Positions 52,350 to 61,651 of a stretch of DNA of 64,000 nt are shown one piece after another (the first letter of the stretch is position 1; each line of letters starts with the position of its first letter). The DNA lies in the NCBI RefSeq assembly GCF_900100315.1, contig NZ_FNFF01000002.1, forward strand, positions 558,001 through 622,000, written 5' to 3'. The stretch is from Streptomyces indicus. GTDB lineage: Bacteria; Actinomycetota; Actinomycetes; Streptomycetales; Streptomycetaceae. The notes below the pieces were generated by a model. That model was not told the DNA's origin. It did no database searches and saw only the letters and a list, made by a program, of their open reading frames with translations. A program made the translations under genes and the position numbers.

Positions 52350-52922
52350 TCAACCCGCTTTCGCGGCGCCTCCGTTGCCCGCCCCGAGCACCCGCTCGAC
52401 CCCGTCGAAGGTCGCCCCGCACGCGGCGAGGACATCCCGTACGACACCGGGCCTCGCGGTCATCGCGAGCAGCAGGTGCTCGTCGCCGATGGTCTTGTCC
52501 TTGCGGGCCAGGGCCACGCGCAGCGACTGTTCGAGCACCGCCTTCGCGTCCCGCGTGAAGGGACGGTGCCCGGACGCGCCCCACGGGAACTTCCGGCGCG
52601 GCCTGCCGTGCATCAACGCCCCCTCGCCGTGGGCCTCTTCGACCCGCGAGACGATCGCGCCGACATTGATCCCGAGTCCGGCGAGCGCTTCCGCGTCCGC
52701 CTCCGAGAGCCCGCCGCGGCGCCGCGCCTCGTCGAGCCCGGAGACCACCGCCGCCGCCCGCACCCCCAGCGCGTCGAGCGCGAACGCCGCCTTCGTGCCG
52801 CGCGACTCCAGCAGCGCGAGCAGCAGGTGTGCCGGCTCGATCTCCTCGGCCTGCGCGCGTTCCGCATGTGCCACCGCACCCTTGACCACGGTGCGGGCGC
52901 CGTCCGTGAACCGCTCGAACAT
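52350..52922 (-). CDS. Clp N-terminal domain protein without AAA+ modules
   Basis: A 190-aa protein made of the ClpA/ClpC-type N-domain: FERFTDGARTVVKGAVAHAE, EIEPAHLLLALLES, then a second repeat PFTRDAKAVLEQSLRVALAR with IGDEHLLLAMTA. There is no ATPase. Such N-domain-only proteins may bind substrates or adaptors for a Clp chaperone encoded elsewhere. ATG 52922 overlaps the HTH gene stop as TGATG; GTG 52925 is one codon earlier. It forms a two-gene operon with the small HTH protein. Confidence 0.85.
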   Translation of the reverse strand: MFERFTDGARTVVKGAVAHAERAQAEEIEPAHLLLALLESRGTKAAFALDALGVRAAAVVSGLDEARRRGGLSEADAEALAGLGINVGAIVSRVEEAHGEGALMHGRPRRKFPWGASGHRPFTRDAKAVLEQSLRVALARKDKTIGDEHLLLAMTARPGVVRDVLAACGATFDGVERVLGAGNGGAAKAG

Positions 52923-53131
52923 CACTGCCTCCCGTACTTCTTGTGCACGGCCTGCCTGCTCACGCCGAGCTCGGCGGCGATCTCCTGCCAGGACCAGCCC
53001 TGGTTGCGCGCGCCGCGCACCTGGACCGCTTCGAGCTGTTCGAGCAGCCGCCGCAGTGCGGCGACCGCCCGCAGCCCGACCCGGGGGTCCTGATCGCCCG
53101 CCCGCTCGGCGAGATCCGTCGCTTCGGTCAT
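52922..53131 (-). CDS. Small HTH regulator upstream of Clp-N gene
   Basis: A 69-aa protein with a sigma-70 region 4 / Hin-like HTH at its C-terminus: NQGWSWQEIAAELGVSRQAV, HKKYGRQ (about 43-69). The N-terminal half is an acidic/Leu helix that may dimerise. Translationally coupled to the Clp-N protein. Its promoter is unusually clear (TTGACA-N17-TAAGTT-N6-ATG), with palindromes over both hexamers, so it is probably its own repressor and controls the Clp-N gene. Confidence 0.85.
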   Translation of the reverse strand: MTEATDLAERAGDQDPRVGLRAVAALRRLLEQLEAVQVRGARNQGWSWQEIAAELGVSRQAVHKKYGRQ

Positions 53132-53178
53132 GCCGTCAACTTACGTTGACAGCCATCGCCTGTCAACCATGGTTGACA
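53132..53178 (-). promoter_or_regulatory. Leaderless promoter with two overlapping palindromic operators
   Basis: On the minus strand: TTGACA (53161-53166), 17 bases, TAAGTT (53138-53143), six bases, ATG 53131. TGTCAACCATGGTTGACA (53161-53178) covers the -35, and GTCAACTTACGTTGAC (53135-53150) covers the -10. Both share GTCAAC/GTTGAC half-sites, so one protein likely binds both. The first palindrome also forms the end of the neighbouring dehydrogenase gene. Confidence 0.8.
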
Positions 53179-54098
53179 GACGCCTCGCTCCCCCGGAAGA
53201 CCTCCACCAGACTGGTGACGCTGCGGTCCGCGAGCCCCGCGTCCATGCCCCGCCGGAACACCGAGAGCAGCGCCTCGGGCAGTGCGGCGTCGACCCCCGA
53301 GTCACGGGCGGTGTCCACCACGTGCTCCACGCTGGCGACCCCCATCGACAGCCGGTCCACGTCGCCCTCGTGACTGCCTGCCTGGAGCCGCGGCGTATAG
53401 AACTTCAGGAATCCCGCGACCGAGTCGGCGGTCTGCACGGCGTACGGGAGCAGCTCCTCGGGACTGATGCCGTTGGCGCCGGCCACGGCGACCGTGTGCA
53501 GATACGCGGTGAGGCTGCTCCAGAACAGGCCGAGCTGGAGCTGGTACCAGAGCGGCGCGAGACCGTGGTCCGCACCCCGGTAGTCCACGGACCCGATGAC
53601 CTCGAACACCTCGCGGTGCTCCTCCACCACGTCCTTGGGCCCCGCGAAGTACACGAAGGCCTCGTCCGTGCCGACCTGCACCGCCGAGACACCGAGCCCG
53701 CCGGCCACATAGCGCGCCCCGTGCGACTCGGCCCAGGCCGCGCCCGCGCGGGTGCGCTCGGGGGTGTCGGAGCTGAAGTTGGCGACGACCTTGCCCGCCA
53801 GGGAGTCCGCCACCGGCCCCAGGATCTGGTGCATGGCCGCGTAGTCCGTGAGCACCACGAGCACCAACTCGCTTGCCGCCAGCGCCTCTTCGGGGCTCGC
53901 GGCCCGCGCCGCCCCCTTCGCGACCAGCTCGTCGGCACGGCTCGCGGTCCGGTTCCACACGGTCACCCGGTGCCCGCGCTCCAGGAGGGCGGCCGAGATG
54001 GCCCGCCCCATCGGACCGAGCCCGATCACGGTCACCGGCTGCTTGGCGGCCGACCCGTCCGCGCCGTTCCCGCCCATCTTGCTCGTCGACTCACCCAT
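53163..54098 (-). CDS. NAD(P)-dependent dehydrogenase, imine reductase/HIBADH type
   Basis: A 311-aa beta-hydroxyacid-dehydrogenase-superfamily enzyme. The Rossmann motif is VTVIGLGPMGRAISAALLERG (about 22-42), the phosphate-binding segment is WNRTASRADEL, typical of NADPH users. The C-terminal all-helical dimer domain has DHGLAPLWYQLQLGLFWSS and the long ANGISPEELLPY stretch found in imine reductases. No catalytic Lys in the HIBADH position is obvious, which supports the imine reductase branch. GGGGAGA precedes ATG 54098. It is divergent from a TetR gene with shared half-sites between. Stop codon lies inside the downstream operator. Confidence 0.82.
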   Translation of the reverse strand: MGESTSKMGGNGADGSAAKQPVTVIGLGPMGRAISAALLERGHRVTVWNRTASRADELVAKGAARAASPEEALAASELVLVVLTDYAAMHQILGPVADSLAGKVVANFSSDTPERTRAGAAWAESHGARYVAGGLGVSAVQVGTDEAFVYFAGPKDVVEEHREVFEVIGSVDYRGADHGLAPLWYQLQLGLFWSSLTAYLHTVAVAGANGISPEELLPYAVQTADSVAGFLKFYTPRLQAGSHEGDVDRLSMGVASVEHVVDTARDSGVDAALPEALLSVFRRGMDAGLADRSVTSLVEVFRGSEASVNHG

Positions 54099-54128
54099 GA
54101 CGTCTCCCCATCTCAACTCGGCGTCAGC

Positions 54129-54144
54129 TAGAACGAACGCTCTA
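54129..54144. promoter_or_regulatory. Inverted repeat TAGAACG-AA-CGCTCTA, TetR operator 1
   Basis: Arms match at six of seven positions. It lies 31 bp upstream of the dehydrogenase start. The half-site AACGCTCTAT (54136-54145) recurs at 54184. Confidence 0.6.
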
Positions 54145-54179
54145 TCCAGAACGAGGACGACCGTAGCACAGGTTCTGGA

Positions 54180-54195
54180 ATGAACGCTCTATTCG
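54180..54195. promoter_or_regulatory. Second copy of TetR half-site AACGCTCTAT
   Basis: The sequence 54184-54193 is identical to 54136-54145, 48 bp away, and sits in the -10/-35 region if the TetR gene starts at GTG 54210. This argues against ATG 54180 as the true start. Confidence 0.5.
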
Positions 54196-54196
54196 G

Positions 54197-54209
54197 TAAG
54201 CTCGCCTGC
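54197..54209 (+). promoter_or_regulatory. Leaderless -10 (TAAGCT-N7-GTG)
   Basis: TAAGCT at 54197-54202, seven bases before GTG 54210 of the TetR gene. Confidence 0.45.
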
Positions 54210-54803
54210 GTGAAGACGAAGGAGAAGGCGGCGGGCGGCCCCGACACCCGCACACGGATCGTGCGCACCGCCTCGCGGCTGATGCAGCGCCAGGGCTACG
54301 ACGGCACGGGGATCAAGCAGATCTCCCAGGAGGCCGAGGCCACGCTGGGCTCGGTGTACCACTTCTTCCCGGGCGGGAAGCAGGAGCTCGCGGTGGCCGC
54401 GATCCGGCACGGGGACGAGGAGTTCGTGCACGAGCTGAGCGCCGCGCTCGACAGCGAGGAGGACCCGGCGGCCGCGGTCCTCGCCCTGAGCGCGTCCATC
54501 GCGGCGGGGCTGCGCGCATCCGACTGGATCGACGGCTGCCCGATCACCACGACCTCGCTCGGCACCGCGGGCCGCGTCCCGGACATCCAGGAGGCGGCCG
54601 CCGCGGCCTTCGCGCGCTGGCGCGGCCTCGTCCACGACAAGCTGCGCGCCTCGGGGATCGCCGAGGAGGACGCGCACGCGCTCGCGCACACGGTGATCAG
54701 CACCCTGGAGGGCGCGGAGCTCGCGTCCCAGGTGTCGCGCAGCGTGGAGCCGCTGGAGATCGCGGGCAGGCATCTGGCCCGGCTGATCGCCCTGCATCGC
54801 TAG
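54210..54803 (+). CDS. TetR-family regulator divergent from imine reductase-like gene
   Basis: A 197-aa TetR protein from GTG 54210 (207 aa if ATG 54180 is used). The HTH (about 15-60) is RIVRTASRLMQRQGYDGTGI, KQISQEAEATLGSVYHFFPG, a typical recognition helix VYHFFPGGKQEL. The C-terminal domain has LRASDWIDGCPITTTSLGTA, resembling the LmrA/YxaF-type TetR_C. I prefer GTG 54210 because the first ten codons of the longer form overlap a repeat of the operator. It likely represses the divergent dehydrogenase and itself. Confidence 0.85.
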   Translation: MKTKEKAAGGPDTRTRIVRTASRLMQRQGYDGTGIKQISQEAEATLGSVYHFFPGGKQELAVAAIRHGDEEFVHELSAALDSEEDPAAAVLALSASIAAGLRASDWIDGCPITTTSLGTAGRVPDIQEAAAAAFARWRGLVHDKLRASGIAEEDAHALAHTVISTLEGAELASQVSRSVEPLEIAGRHLARLIALHR

Positions 54804-54863
54804 CGGGCGGCCAACCGGGCCGGAAGGGACAGGAGTTGAGACGTACGGCCGTCGGACCGCCGG

Positions 54864-55826
54864 TCAGACTGTCAGCACGATCTTCCCGAACAGCTCGCCC
54901 GACTCCATCCGAGCGAAGCCCTCGCGGGCGCGGTCGAGGGGCAGTTCCTCGTCGATGACCGGACGGACACCGGTCGCGGCGCAGAACGAGAGCAGGTCCT
55001 CCAGCTCGTCCTTGGAGCCCATCGTCGAGCCGACGATCTTCAGCTCCAGGAAGAAGACGCGGGTGAGCTCGGCGTGCGAGGGGCGGTCGCCGCTCGTGGC
55101 GCCCGAGATCACCAACGTGCCGCCCGGGCGCAGGGACTTGACGGAGTGCGACCAGGTGGCGGCGCCGACCGTCTCGATCACGGCGTCCACGCGCTGGGGC
55201 AGCCGCGCGCCCGGCTCGACCGCCTCGACCGCGCCCAGCTCGATGGCGCGCTTGCGCTTGGCCTCGTCCCGGCTGGTCGCGAAGACGCGGAGACCGGCCG
55301 CCTTGCCGAGTACGATCGCCGCGGTCGCGACACCGCCGCCCGCGCCCTGCACGAGCACCGAATCCCCGGGCCGCACACCGGCGTTGGTGAAGAGCATCCG
55401 GTACGCGGTGAGCCAGGCGGTGGGCAGACAGGCGGCCTCGGCGAAGCTGAGCTCCTTGGGCTTGGGCAGGACGTTCCAGGTGGGCACGGAGACCTGCTCG
55501 GCGAAGGTGCCCTGGTAGCGCTCGGTGAGGATGGAGCGGGGCTCCTTCGGGCCTACCCCGTGCCCGGACTGGCCGATCACCGAATGCAGGACGACCTCGT
55601 TGCCGTCCTCGTCGACGCCGGCCGCGTCGCAGCCGAGGATCATCGGGAGCTTGTCCTCGCCGAGGCCCACGCCCCGCAGGGACCACAGGTCGTGGTGGTT
55701 GAGGGAGGCGGCCTTGACGTCGATGGTGGACCAGCCCTCGCGGACGACGGGCGCGGGCCGCTCCCCCAACTCGAGCCCGTTGAGCGGCTGATCACGGTCG
55801 ATACGTGCGGCGTATGCAGCGAACAT
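54864..55826 (-). CDS. MDR-family quinone oxidoreductase / zinc-type dehydrogenase
   Basis: A 320-aa medium-chain dehydrogenase/reductase. The GroES-like N-domain has SLNHHDLWSLRGVG and ILGCDAAGVDEDGNEV. The Rossmann domain (about 125-270) has SVLVQGAGGGVATAAIVLGK and RVFATSRDEAKRKRAIELGA. Structural zinc Cys are absent, as in NADPH:quinone oxidoreductases. ATG 55826 has TATCGT seven bases upstream and no SD. It is followed by TetR on the opposite strand and preceded by malic enzyme on the same strand; a terminator separates the latter. Confidence 0.88.
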   Translation of the reverse strand: MFAAYAARIDRDQPLNGLELGERPAPVVREGWSTIDVKAASLNHHDLWSLRGVGLGEDKLPMILGCDAAGVDEDGNEVVLHSVIGQSGHGVGPKEPRSILTERYQGTFAEQVSVPTWNVLPKPKELSFAEAACLPTAWLTAYRMLFTNAGVRPGDSVLVQGAGGGVATAAIVLGKAAGLRVFATSRDEAKRKRAIELGAVEAVEPGARLPQRVDAVIETVGAATWSHSVKSLRPGGTLVISGATSGDRPSHAELTRVFFLELKIVGSTMGSKDELEDLLSFCAATGVRPVIDEELPLDRAREGFARMESGELFGKIVLTV

Positions 55827-55839
55827 GGGGGTGACGATA
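55827..55839 (-). promoter_or_regulatory. Leaderless -10 (TATCGT-N7-ATG)
   Basis: TATCGT read on minus at 55834-55839, seven bases before ATG 55826. Confidence 0.45.
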
Positions 55840-55937
55840 TTGGTGCCCCTGTACGTCACGGAACCGTCGCCGGGTGTGACACCCCGCACCACCTCGGCCT
55901 GAGGCGACTCTCAGCCCCTGCGGCCCTGAAAGCAAAA

Positions 55938-55964
55938 GGGCCCCGCCCACAACGGACGGGACCC
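55938..55964 (-). terminator. Strand-selective hairpin terminator after malic enzyme
   Basis: Arms 55938-55948 and 55954-55964 around ACAAC. As minus-strand RNA the two imperfect pairs are G-U; as plus-strand RNA they are C-A mismatches. A UUUU run follows on the minus strand. Confidence 0.8.
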
Positions 55965-55981
55965 TCCTGCAGAAACCCGGC

Positions 55982-57190
<1,209 letters not shown>

Positions 57191-57726
57191 TTTGTCTGAC
57201 CCCTTAAAGGTTCAATCGTTGAGGGTTGCCACTCCCTGTTCGGGAGTGGGCGGGCACCGCGCGAACGCCTCGCCGTTGGGCGATGGGCCTCCCATGCACT
57301 GGGAGCTGTCCGCGCGCGGGCGCGCCGCACACGCGCCCTGGTCCCCGGATGAGGGGTGTAACGCTCTTTTGTACAGGATGAACGTGGCTCTCCACGAGAG
57401 AGATTCGCCTCAACCTGTGGATCAAGCTACGTCAAATGTCCGGAGTCGGGCGAAAAGTTCAACAACCCTGTCCGTATGGCGAGATGGGGCCGATATGGGC
57501 CGGTTGGCGACCGTTCGCTGAGCGGACGCTCACCCCGGAATTCCGGGGCTCGACGGCCCCGCTCGCACCCGTTATCCGATTTTGACATGGGGGGCACCCT
57601 GAATCTTCCGGTCCGAATGGCAAGATGCCGTAATCACACAAGGTCGCGGGACCCGAAGCCGTGTACGCGACCGCCTGCATCTCTCCCTCATCAGCACGCA
57701 CAGCACGCATCTGCCGGAGGACCCCC
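57191..57726. other. 536-bp divergent region, malic enzyme / amino acid ABC operon
   Basis: It contains a perfect 16-bp palindrome CCCCGGAATTCCGGGG (57533-57548), a TTGACA-like -35 at 57582-57587 for the ABC operon, and CGTGG-CTCT-CCACG (57383-57396) nearer the malic enzyme gene. I see no convincing small gene. A long 5' leader of the ABC operon is possible. Confidence 0.55.
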
Positions 57727-58701
57727 ATGACCGCAAGCACCATTCGTCGCACGACCGCCAAGTCCCGGATAGCCGCGGTCGGCGCCATCGCGGTCGCCGG
57801 CGCCCTGATCCTGACCGGATGCGGCGACCAGACCAAGGACAGCGACAGCGGCAGCGACGCCACGAAGGACGGCGGCAAGAAGAGCTCGGCGCCGCTGTTC
57901 TCGAAGCTGCCCAAGGAGATCCAGGACAAGGGCGTCATCAACGTCGGTTCGGACATCGCGTACGCCCCCGTGGAGTACGTGGACGAGTCCGGCAAGACGG
58001 TGGGTATCGACCCCGACATCGCGGCGGCCATGGGCAAGCAGCTCGGCGTCGAGTTCAAGTTCCAGAACGGCAAGTTCGCCGACCTCATCGGCGGTCTCGG
58101 CGGCGGTCGCTACGACATCGCCATGTCGGCCATGACCGACACCAAGGACCGCCAGAACGGCATCGACGGCGACACGGGCAAGAAGGTCGGCAAGGGTGTC
58201 GACTTCGTCGACTACTTCGTCGCCGGTGTCTCGCTCTACACCAACAAGGGCGAGACCCAGGGCATCAAGACCTGGGACGACCTGTGCGGCAAGACCATCG
58301 CCGTCCAGCAGGCCACCTTCTCCCTCGACCTGGCCAACGACCAGGCCAAGAAGTGCAAGGACGACGGCAAGCCGGCCCTCAAGGTCGAGGACTTCCCGAC
58401 CAACCCGGAGGCCGAGACCCGTATGCGCGGCGGCGGCGCCGACGTCGTCTCCGCGGACTTCCCGATCGCGGCGTACTCCGTGAAGAACTCGGGCGGCGGC
58501 AAGAACTTCGAGATCGTCGGCGACCAGGTCGAGGCCGGCCCGTACGGCATCGCCGTCGCCAAGGGCAACGACCAGCTGCGCGACGCCCTCAAGGCCGCGC
58601 TCGAGGCGATCATCAAGAGCGGCGAGTACGACAAGATCATCTCGAAGTGGGGCGTCGAGGACGGCGCCGTCAAGGAAGTCACCGTCAACGGCGGCAAGTA
58701 A
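57727..58701 (+). CDS. Polar amino acid ABC transporter substrate-binding lipoprotein
   Basis: A 324-aa extracytoplasmic solute-binding protein of family 3 (SBP_bac_3), with lipobox ILTGCG (C32). Core motifs are KGVINVGSDIAYAPVEYVDE, GIDPDIAAAMGKQLGV, RYDIAMSAMTDTKDR and the C-terminal IISKWGVEDGAVKEV. The basic, Glu-type binding pattern and gene order suggest glutamate/glutamine or other polar amino acid uptake; the exact ligand is inference. SD GGAGG precedes ATG 57727. It heads a three-gene operon (SBP, permease, ATPase). Confidence 0.92.
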   Translation: MTASTIRRTTAKSRIAAVGAIAVAGALILTGCGDQTKDSDSGSDATKDGGKKSSAPLFSKLPKEIQDKGVINVGSDIAYAPVEYVDESGKTVGIDPDIAAAMGKQLGVEFKFQNGKFADLIGGLGGGRYDIAMSAMTDTKDRQNGIDGDTGKKVGKGVDFVDYFVAGVSLYTNKGETQGIKTWDDLCGKTIAVQQATFSLDLANDQAKKCKDDGKPALKVEDFPTNPEAETRMRGGGADVVSADFPIAAYSVKNSGGGKNFEIVGDQVEAGPYGIAVAKGNDQLRDALKAALEAIIKSGEYDKIISKWGVEDGAVKEVTVNGGK

Positions 58702-58738
58702 CCGGCTCCCGGCCCACGCTGGTTGAAAGGCAACACCC

Positions 58739-59680
58739 GTGACTGTTGACGTCAACAAGACGGACGGCCCGGGCGGCGCCCGCGGCGGCGGACCGGAGGT
58801 CATCAAGGCCATCCCGGTCCGCCACCCGCTGCGCTACGTCTCGGCCCTGATCGCGCTCGGCCTGCTCGTCGCGATCGTCTACGCATTCGCCCAGTCGGAC
58901 AAGATCAACTGGGCCACGATTCCCGACTACTTCTTCAACGAGCGCATCCTCGACGGTGTCGTCGAGACGATGAAGCTGACGGTCCTCGCGATGCTCATCG
59001 GCGTGGTCCTCGGCATCGTCCTCGCCGTGATGCGCCTGTCGAAGAACCCGGTCACCAGCGGGATCGCCTGGTTCTACATCTGGTTCTTCCGCGGCACCCC
59101 GGTCCTGGTCCAGCTCTTCGTCTGGTTCAACCTCGGCCTGGTCTTCGAGTACATCAACCTCGGTCCGTTCTACAAGGACCAGTGGTCGGACTTCATGACG
59201 CCGATGCTGACGGCGCTCCTGGGTCTGGGCCTCAACGAGGCCGCGTACATGGCGGAGATCTGCCGCGCCGGTCTGCTCTCGGTGGACGAGGGCCAGACCG
59301 AGGCGGCGCACGCGCTCGGCATGAGCCACTCCAAGACCCTGCGCCGCATCGTGATCCCGCAGTCGATGCGGGTGATCGTGCCGCCGACGGGCAACGAGGT
59401 CATCAACATGCTGAAGACCACCTCGCTGGTCTCGGCGGTGCAGTACCTCGACCTGTTCCGGGTCACCCAGCAGATCGGTGAACGGTCCACGGCCACGGTG
59501 GAGATGTACTTCCTCGCCGCCGCCTGGTACCTGGTCATGACCTCGATCCTGTCGGTGGGCCAGTACTACGTGGAGCGCTTCTACGCCAAGGGCTCCACCC
59601 GCACGCTCCCGCCGACGCCGATGCAGCGCCTGAAGGCCGCTGTCATCCCGTCGCGCAACCTGTCGGGAGGTCTCCGATGA
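58739..59680 (+). CDS. Polar amino acid ABC transporter permease
   Basis: A 313-aa HisM-type permease. Five to six membrane segments are seen (about 35-53, 75-105, 115-138, 160-180, 255-275). The coupling EAA loop is [21 protein letters not shown], and [17 protein letters not shown] is the family signature. A single permease serves as homodimer or pairs with another elsewhere; only one permease gene is present. GTG 58739 has GAAAGG upstream. Stop overlaps the ATPase start (ATGA). Confidence 0.93.
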   Translation: MTVDVNKTDGPGGARGGGPEVIKAIPVRHPLRYVSALIALGLLVAIVYAFAQSDKINWATIPDYFFNERILDGVVETMKLTVLAMLIGVVLGIVLAVMRLSKNPVTSGIAWFYIWFFRGTPVLVQLFVWFNLGLVFEYINLGPFYKDQWSDFMTPMLTALLGLGLNEAAYMAEICRAGLLSVDEGQTEAAHALGMSHSKTLRRIVIPQSMRVIVPPTGNEVINMLKTTSLVSAVQYLDLFRVTQQIGERSTATVEMYFLAAAWYLVMTSILSVGQYYVERFYAKGSTRTLPPTPMQRLKAAVIPSRNLSGGLR

Positions 59681-60438
59681 CCGCCATGGTCAAGGCCGAG
59701 AACGTCCACAAGTCGTTCGGCAACGTCGAGGTGCTCAAGGGCATCGACCTCGAAGTGGCTCCCCGCGAGGTCTTCTGCCTGATCGGCCCCTCCGGCTCGG
59801 GCAAGTCGACCTTCCTGCGGTGCATCAACCACCTGGAGAAGATCACCGGCGGCCGGCTCTCGGTCGATGGCGACCTGGTGGGCTACCGCGAGAAGAACGG
59901 GAAGCTGTACGAGCTCAAGGACAGCGAAGTCGCCCTGAAGCGCCGGGACATCGGCATGGTCTTCCAGCGCTTCAACCTGTTCCCGCACATGACGGCGCTC
60001 GAGAACGTCATGGAGGCGCCGGTCCAGGTCAAGGGCGAGTCGAAGGCCGTGGCGCGCGAGCGCGCGCAGCGGCTGCTCGACCGCGTGGGCCTGGCCGACA
60101 AGGCCGGGAACTACCCGTCGCAGCTCTCCGGCGGCCAGCAGCAGCGTGTGGCGATCGCGCGTGCGCTCGCGATGGAGCCGAAGCTGATGCTCTTCGACGA
60201 GCCCACCTCGGCGCTCGACCCGGAGCTGGTCGGTGACGTCCTCGACGTCATGCGCGGCCTCGCCGAGGACGGCATGACGATGATCGTCGTCACCCACGAG
60301 ATGGGCTTCGCCCGCGAGGTCGGCGATTCGCTGGTCTTCATGGACGAGGGCGTCGTCGTCGAGTCGGGCCACCCGCGCGACGTCCTGACGAACCCGCAGC
60401 ACGAGCGGACGCAGTCGTTCCTCTCGAAGGTGCTGTAG
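59677..60438 (+). CDS. Polar amino acid ABC transporter ATPase
   Basis: A 253-aa ATPase (GlnQ/HisP type). Walker [10 protein letters not shown] (about 36-44), Q-loop [19 protein letters not shown], signature [19 protein letters not shown], Walker [15 protein letters not shown], and H-loop VTHEMGFA. It powers uptake together with the two upstream products. ATG 59677 overlaps the permease stop. A strong 20-bp hairpin follows ten bases after the stop. Confidence 0.95.
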   Translation: MTAMVKAENVHKSFGNVEVLKGIDLEVAPREVFCLIGPSGSGKSTFLRCINHLEKITGGRLSVDGDLVGYREKNGKLYELKDSEVALKRRDIGMVFQRFNLFPHMTALENVMEAPVQVKGESKAVARERAQRLLDRVGLADKAGNYPSQLSGGQQQRVAIARALAMEPKLMLFDEPTSALDPELVGDVLDVMRGLAEDGMTMIVVTHEMGFAREVGDSLVFMDEGVVVESGHPRDVLTNPQHERTQSFLSKVL

Positions 60439-60447
60439 CTCTTCACG

Positions 60448-60496
60448 AAGCGGCAGGGGCGGTACGGTGGGAGTTCCCGTACCGCCCCTGCCGCTT
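60448..60496. terminator. Long perfect hairpin terminator
   Basis: Twenty-base perfect arms (60448-60467, 60477-60496) around nine bases. It ends the ABC operon and, from the other side, the convergent methyltransferase gene. Confidence 0.9.
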
Positions 60497-60514
60497 GCTG
60501 CTCATCCAGCCCCA

Positions 60515-60680
60515 TCCAGCCCCGCCGGCGTTTGAGGCGATCCGAACGGAGTTCGGATGCGGGGGTCCGGGGGCGGAGCCCCCGGTTTCGGGAAGGGGCG
60601 GGTAGGGGAAATCCACCCACCGCAGGCGCAGGCCCACGCACCCGCAGCTCGCGGGGGCTCCGCCCCCTGCACCCCTGTAG
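60515..60680. repeat. REP-like Streptomyces intergenic element
   Basis: It begins CCCGCCGGCGTTTGAGG and contains ATCCGAAC-GGA-GTTCGGAT (60540-60558), CCGGGGGC-GGA-GCCCCCGG (60567-60585) and an inverted partner GGGGGC-TCC-GCCCCC (60653-60667). This GCGTTTGAGG...GGGGGCGGAGCCCCC pattern is a common scattered element of Streptomyces intergenic regions. A shorter relative is near 40627. Confidence 0.7.
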
Positions 60681-60761
60681 GTGCGGGAAGCACGGGCATG
60701 CGCACAGGCATGCACTGATCCGCCGCACCCACACCCGCGGCAGGAGCTGGGTCCGAGCGCC

Positions 60762-61550
60762 CTACTTCAGCGCCAGCACCACCGAGTCCGCCGGCGAAGC
60801 CCACACCACCCGGGACTCTCCGAAGCCCATGTCCTTGAGCGTGGTCGCGTGCCACTCCGCCGAGGGCATGTCCCCGTCCGCGTGGTCGCCGTAGATCTCG
60901 AAGCGCTCGGCGGTCGGGCCCGCCAGGACCGGGTCGGCGGCGGCGAGCTGCCACCATTCCTTCCAGTCCAGGACGCCTTCCGCCTTCGCCCGCGCCGCCC
61001 GCGCATTGCGGTACGCGCTCTCCGCCGCGTTGATGCGCGGGGTGGCCGGATCGGGCATGTGGTCGGCGTTCATGAACACCCCGCCCTCACGCACCAGCCC
61101 CGCGATCTGCCCGTACAGGACGGCGAGTTCGGGGCTGTGCAGCCAGTGCAGCGCCGTCGCGGTGAGCACGGCGTCATAGGAGTCGTACGGCAGCCGGGAG
61201 GCCCACTCGGGGTCCTTCAGGTCCGCCCGTACGAACGTGACCCGCGCGTCCCCGGCGAAGGTGCCCTCCGCGATGGTGAGCAGCGCCGGGTCGAGGTCGA
61301 CCCCGGTGCTCTCCGCCTCCGGGAACCTCTTGAGGAGCCGGTCCGTAATACTCCCCGTACCGCACGCGAGATCCAGCACCCGCGCCTTCGGACCGACCAG
61401 GGCCTCCACCATGTCGAGCATGACCGAGAACCGCTCCTCGCGGTCCGGCAGGTACCACTGCTGCTGCCGGTCCCAGCTGTCCTGCCAGGCGCGCCAGTCG
61501 GTGCCGTGGCCGAGGCCCGCGGTGCCGGGTGCCGTGTTGGTGTCCGTCAT
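60762..61550 (-). CDS. Class I SAM-dependent methyltransferase (UbiE/trans-aconitate type)
   Basis: A 262-aa methyltransferase. Motif I is ARVLDLACGTGSITDRLLKR (about 57-76), II is GVDLDPALL, III is VTFVRADLKD, IV is YDAVLTATALHWL, typical of trans-aconitate/UbiE-like small-molecule methyltransferases. C-terminal AERFEIYGDHADGD and ADSVVLALK are distinctive. GAGGGG precedes ATG 61550. Two direct GTACGTAA repeats 14 bp apart precede it and lie between it and the divergent CGNR gene. Confidence 0.88.
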   Translation of the reverse strand: MTDTNTAPGTAGLGHGTDWRAWQDSWDRQQQWYLPDREERFSVMLDMVEALVGPKARVLDLACGTGSITDRLLKRFPEAESTGVDLDPALLTIAEGTFAGDARVTFVRADLKDPEWASRLPYDSYDAVLTATALHWLHSPELAVLYGQIAGLVREGGVFMNADHMPDPATPRINAAESAYRNARAARAKAEGVLDWKEWWQLAAADPVLAGPTAERFEIYGDHADGDMPSAEWHATTLKDMGFGESRVVWASPADSVVLALK

Positions 61551-61561
61551 GGTTCCCCTCC

Positions 61562-61583
61562 GTACGTAATACCCTGTACGTAA
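61562..61583. promoter_or_regulatory. GTACGTAA direct repeat between divergent genes
   Basis: Identical at 61562-61569 and 61576-61583. Each contains the palindrome TACGTA. The 101-bp space is shared by the methyltransferase and CGNR genes; the CGNR protein may bind here. Confidence 0.4.
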
Positions 61584-61651
61584 GCCCCCGTGAAGGGCTC
61601 CGCCCATTACTTCCGTACGACGACGATAGACCGCATCCGTAAGGACTACAA

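Larger units (their letters stand above)
60439..60761. other. 323-bp intergenic region with terminator and REP-like element
   Basis: It holds the ABC-operon terminator (60448-60496) and a long GC-palindromic element (60515-60680). No gene is supported. Confidence 0.6.
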
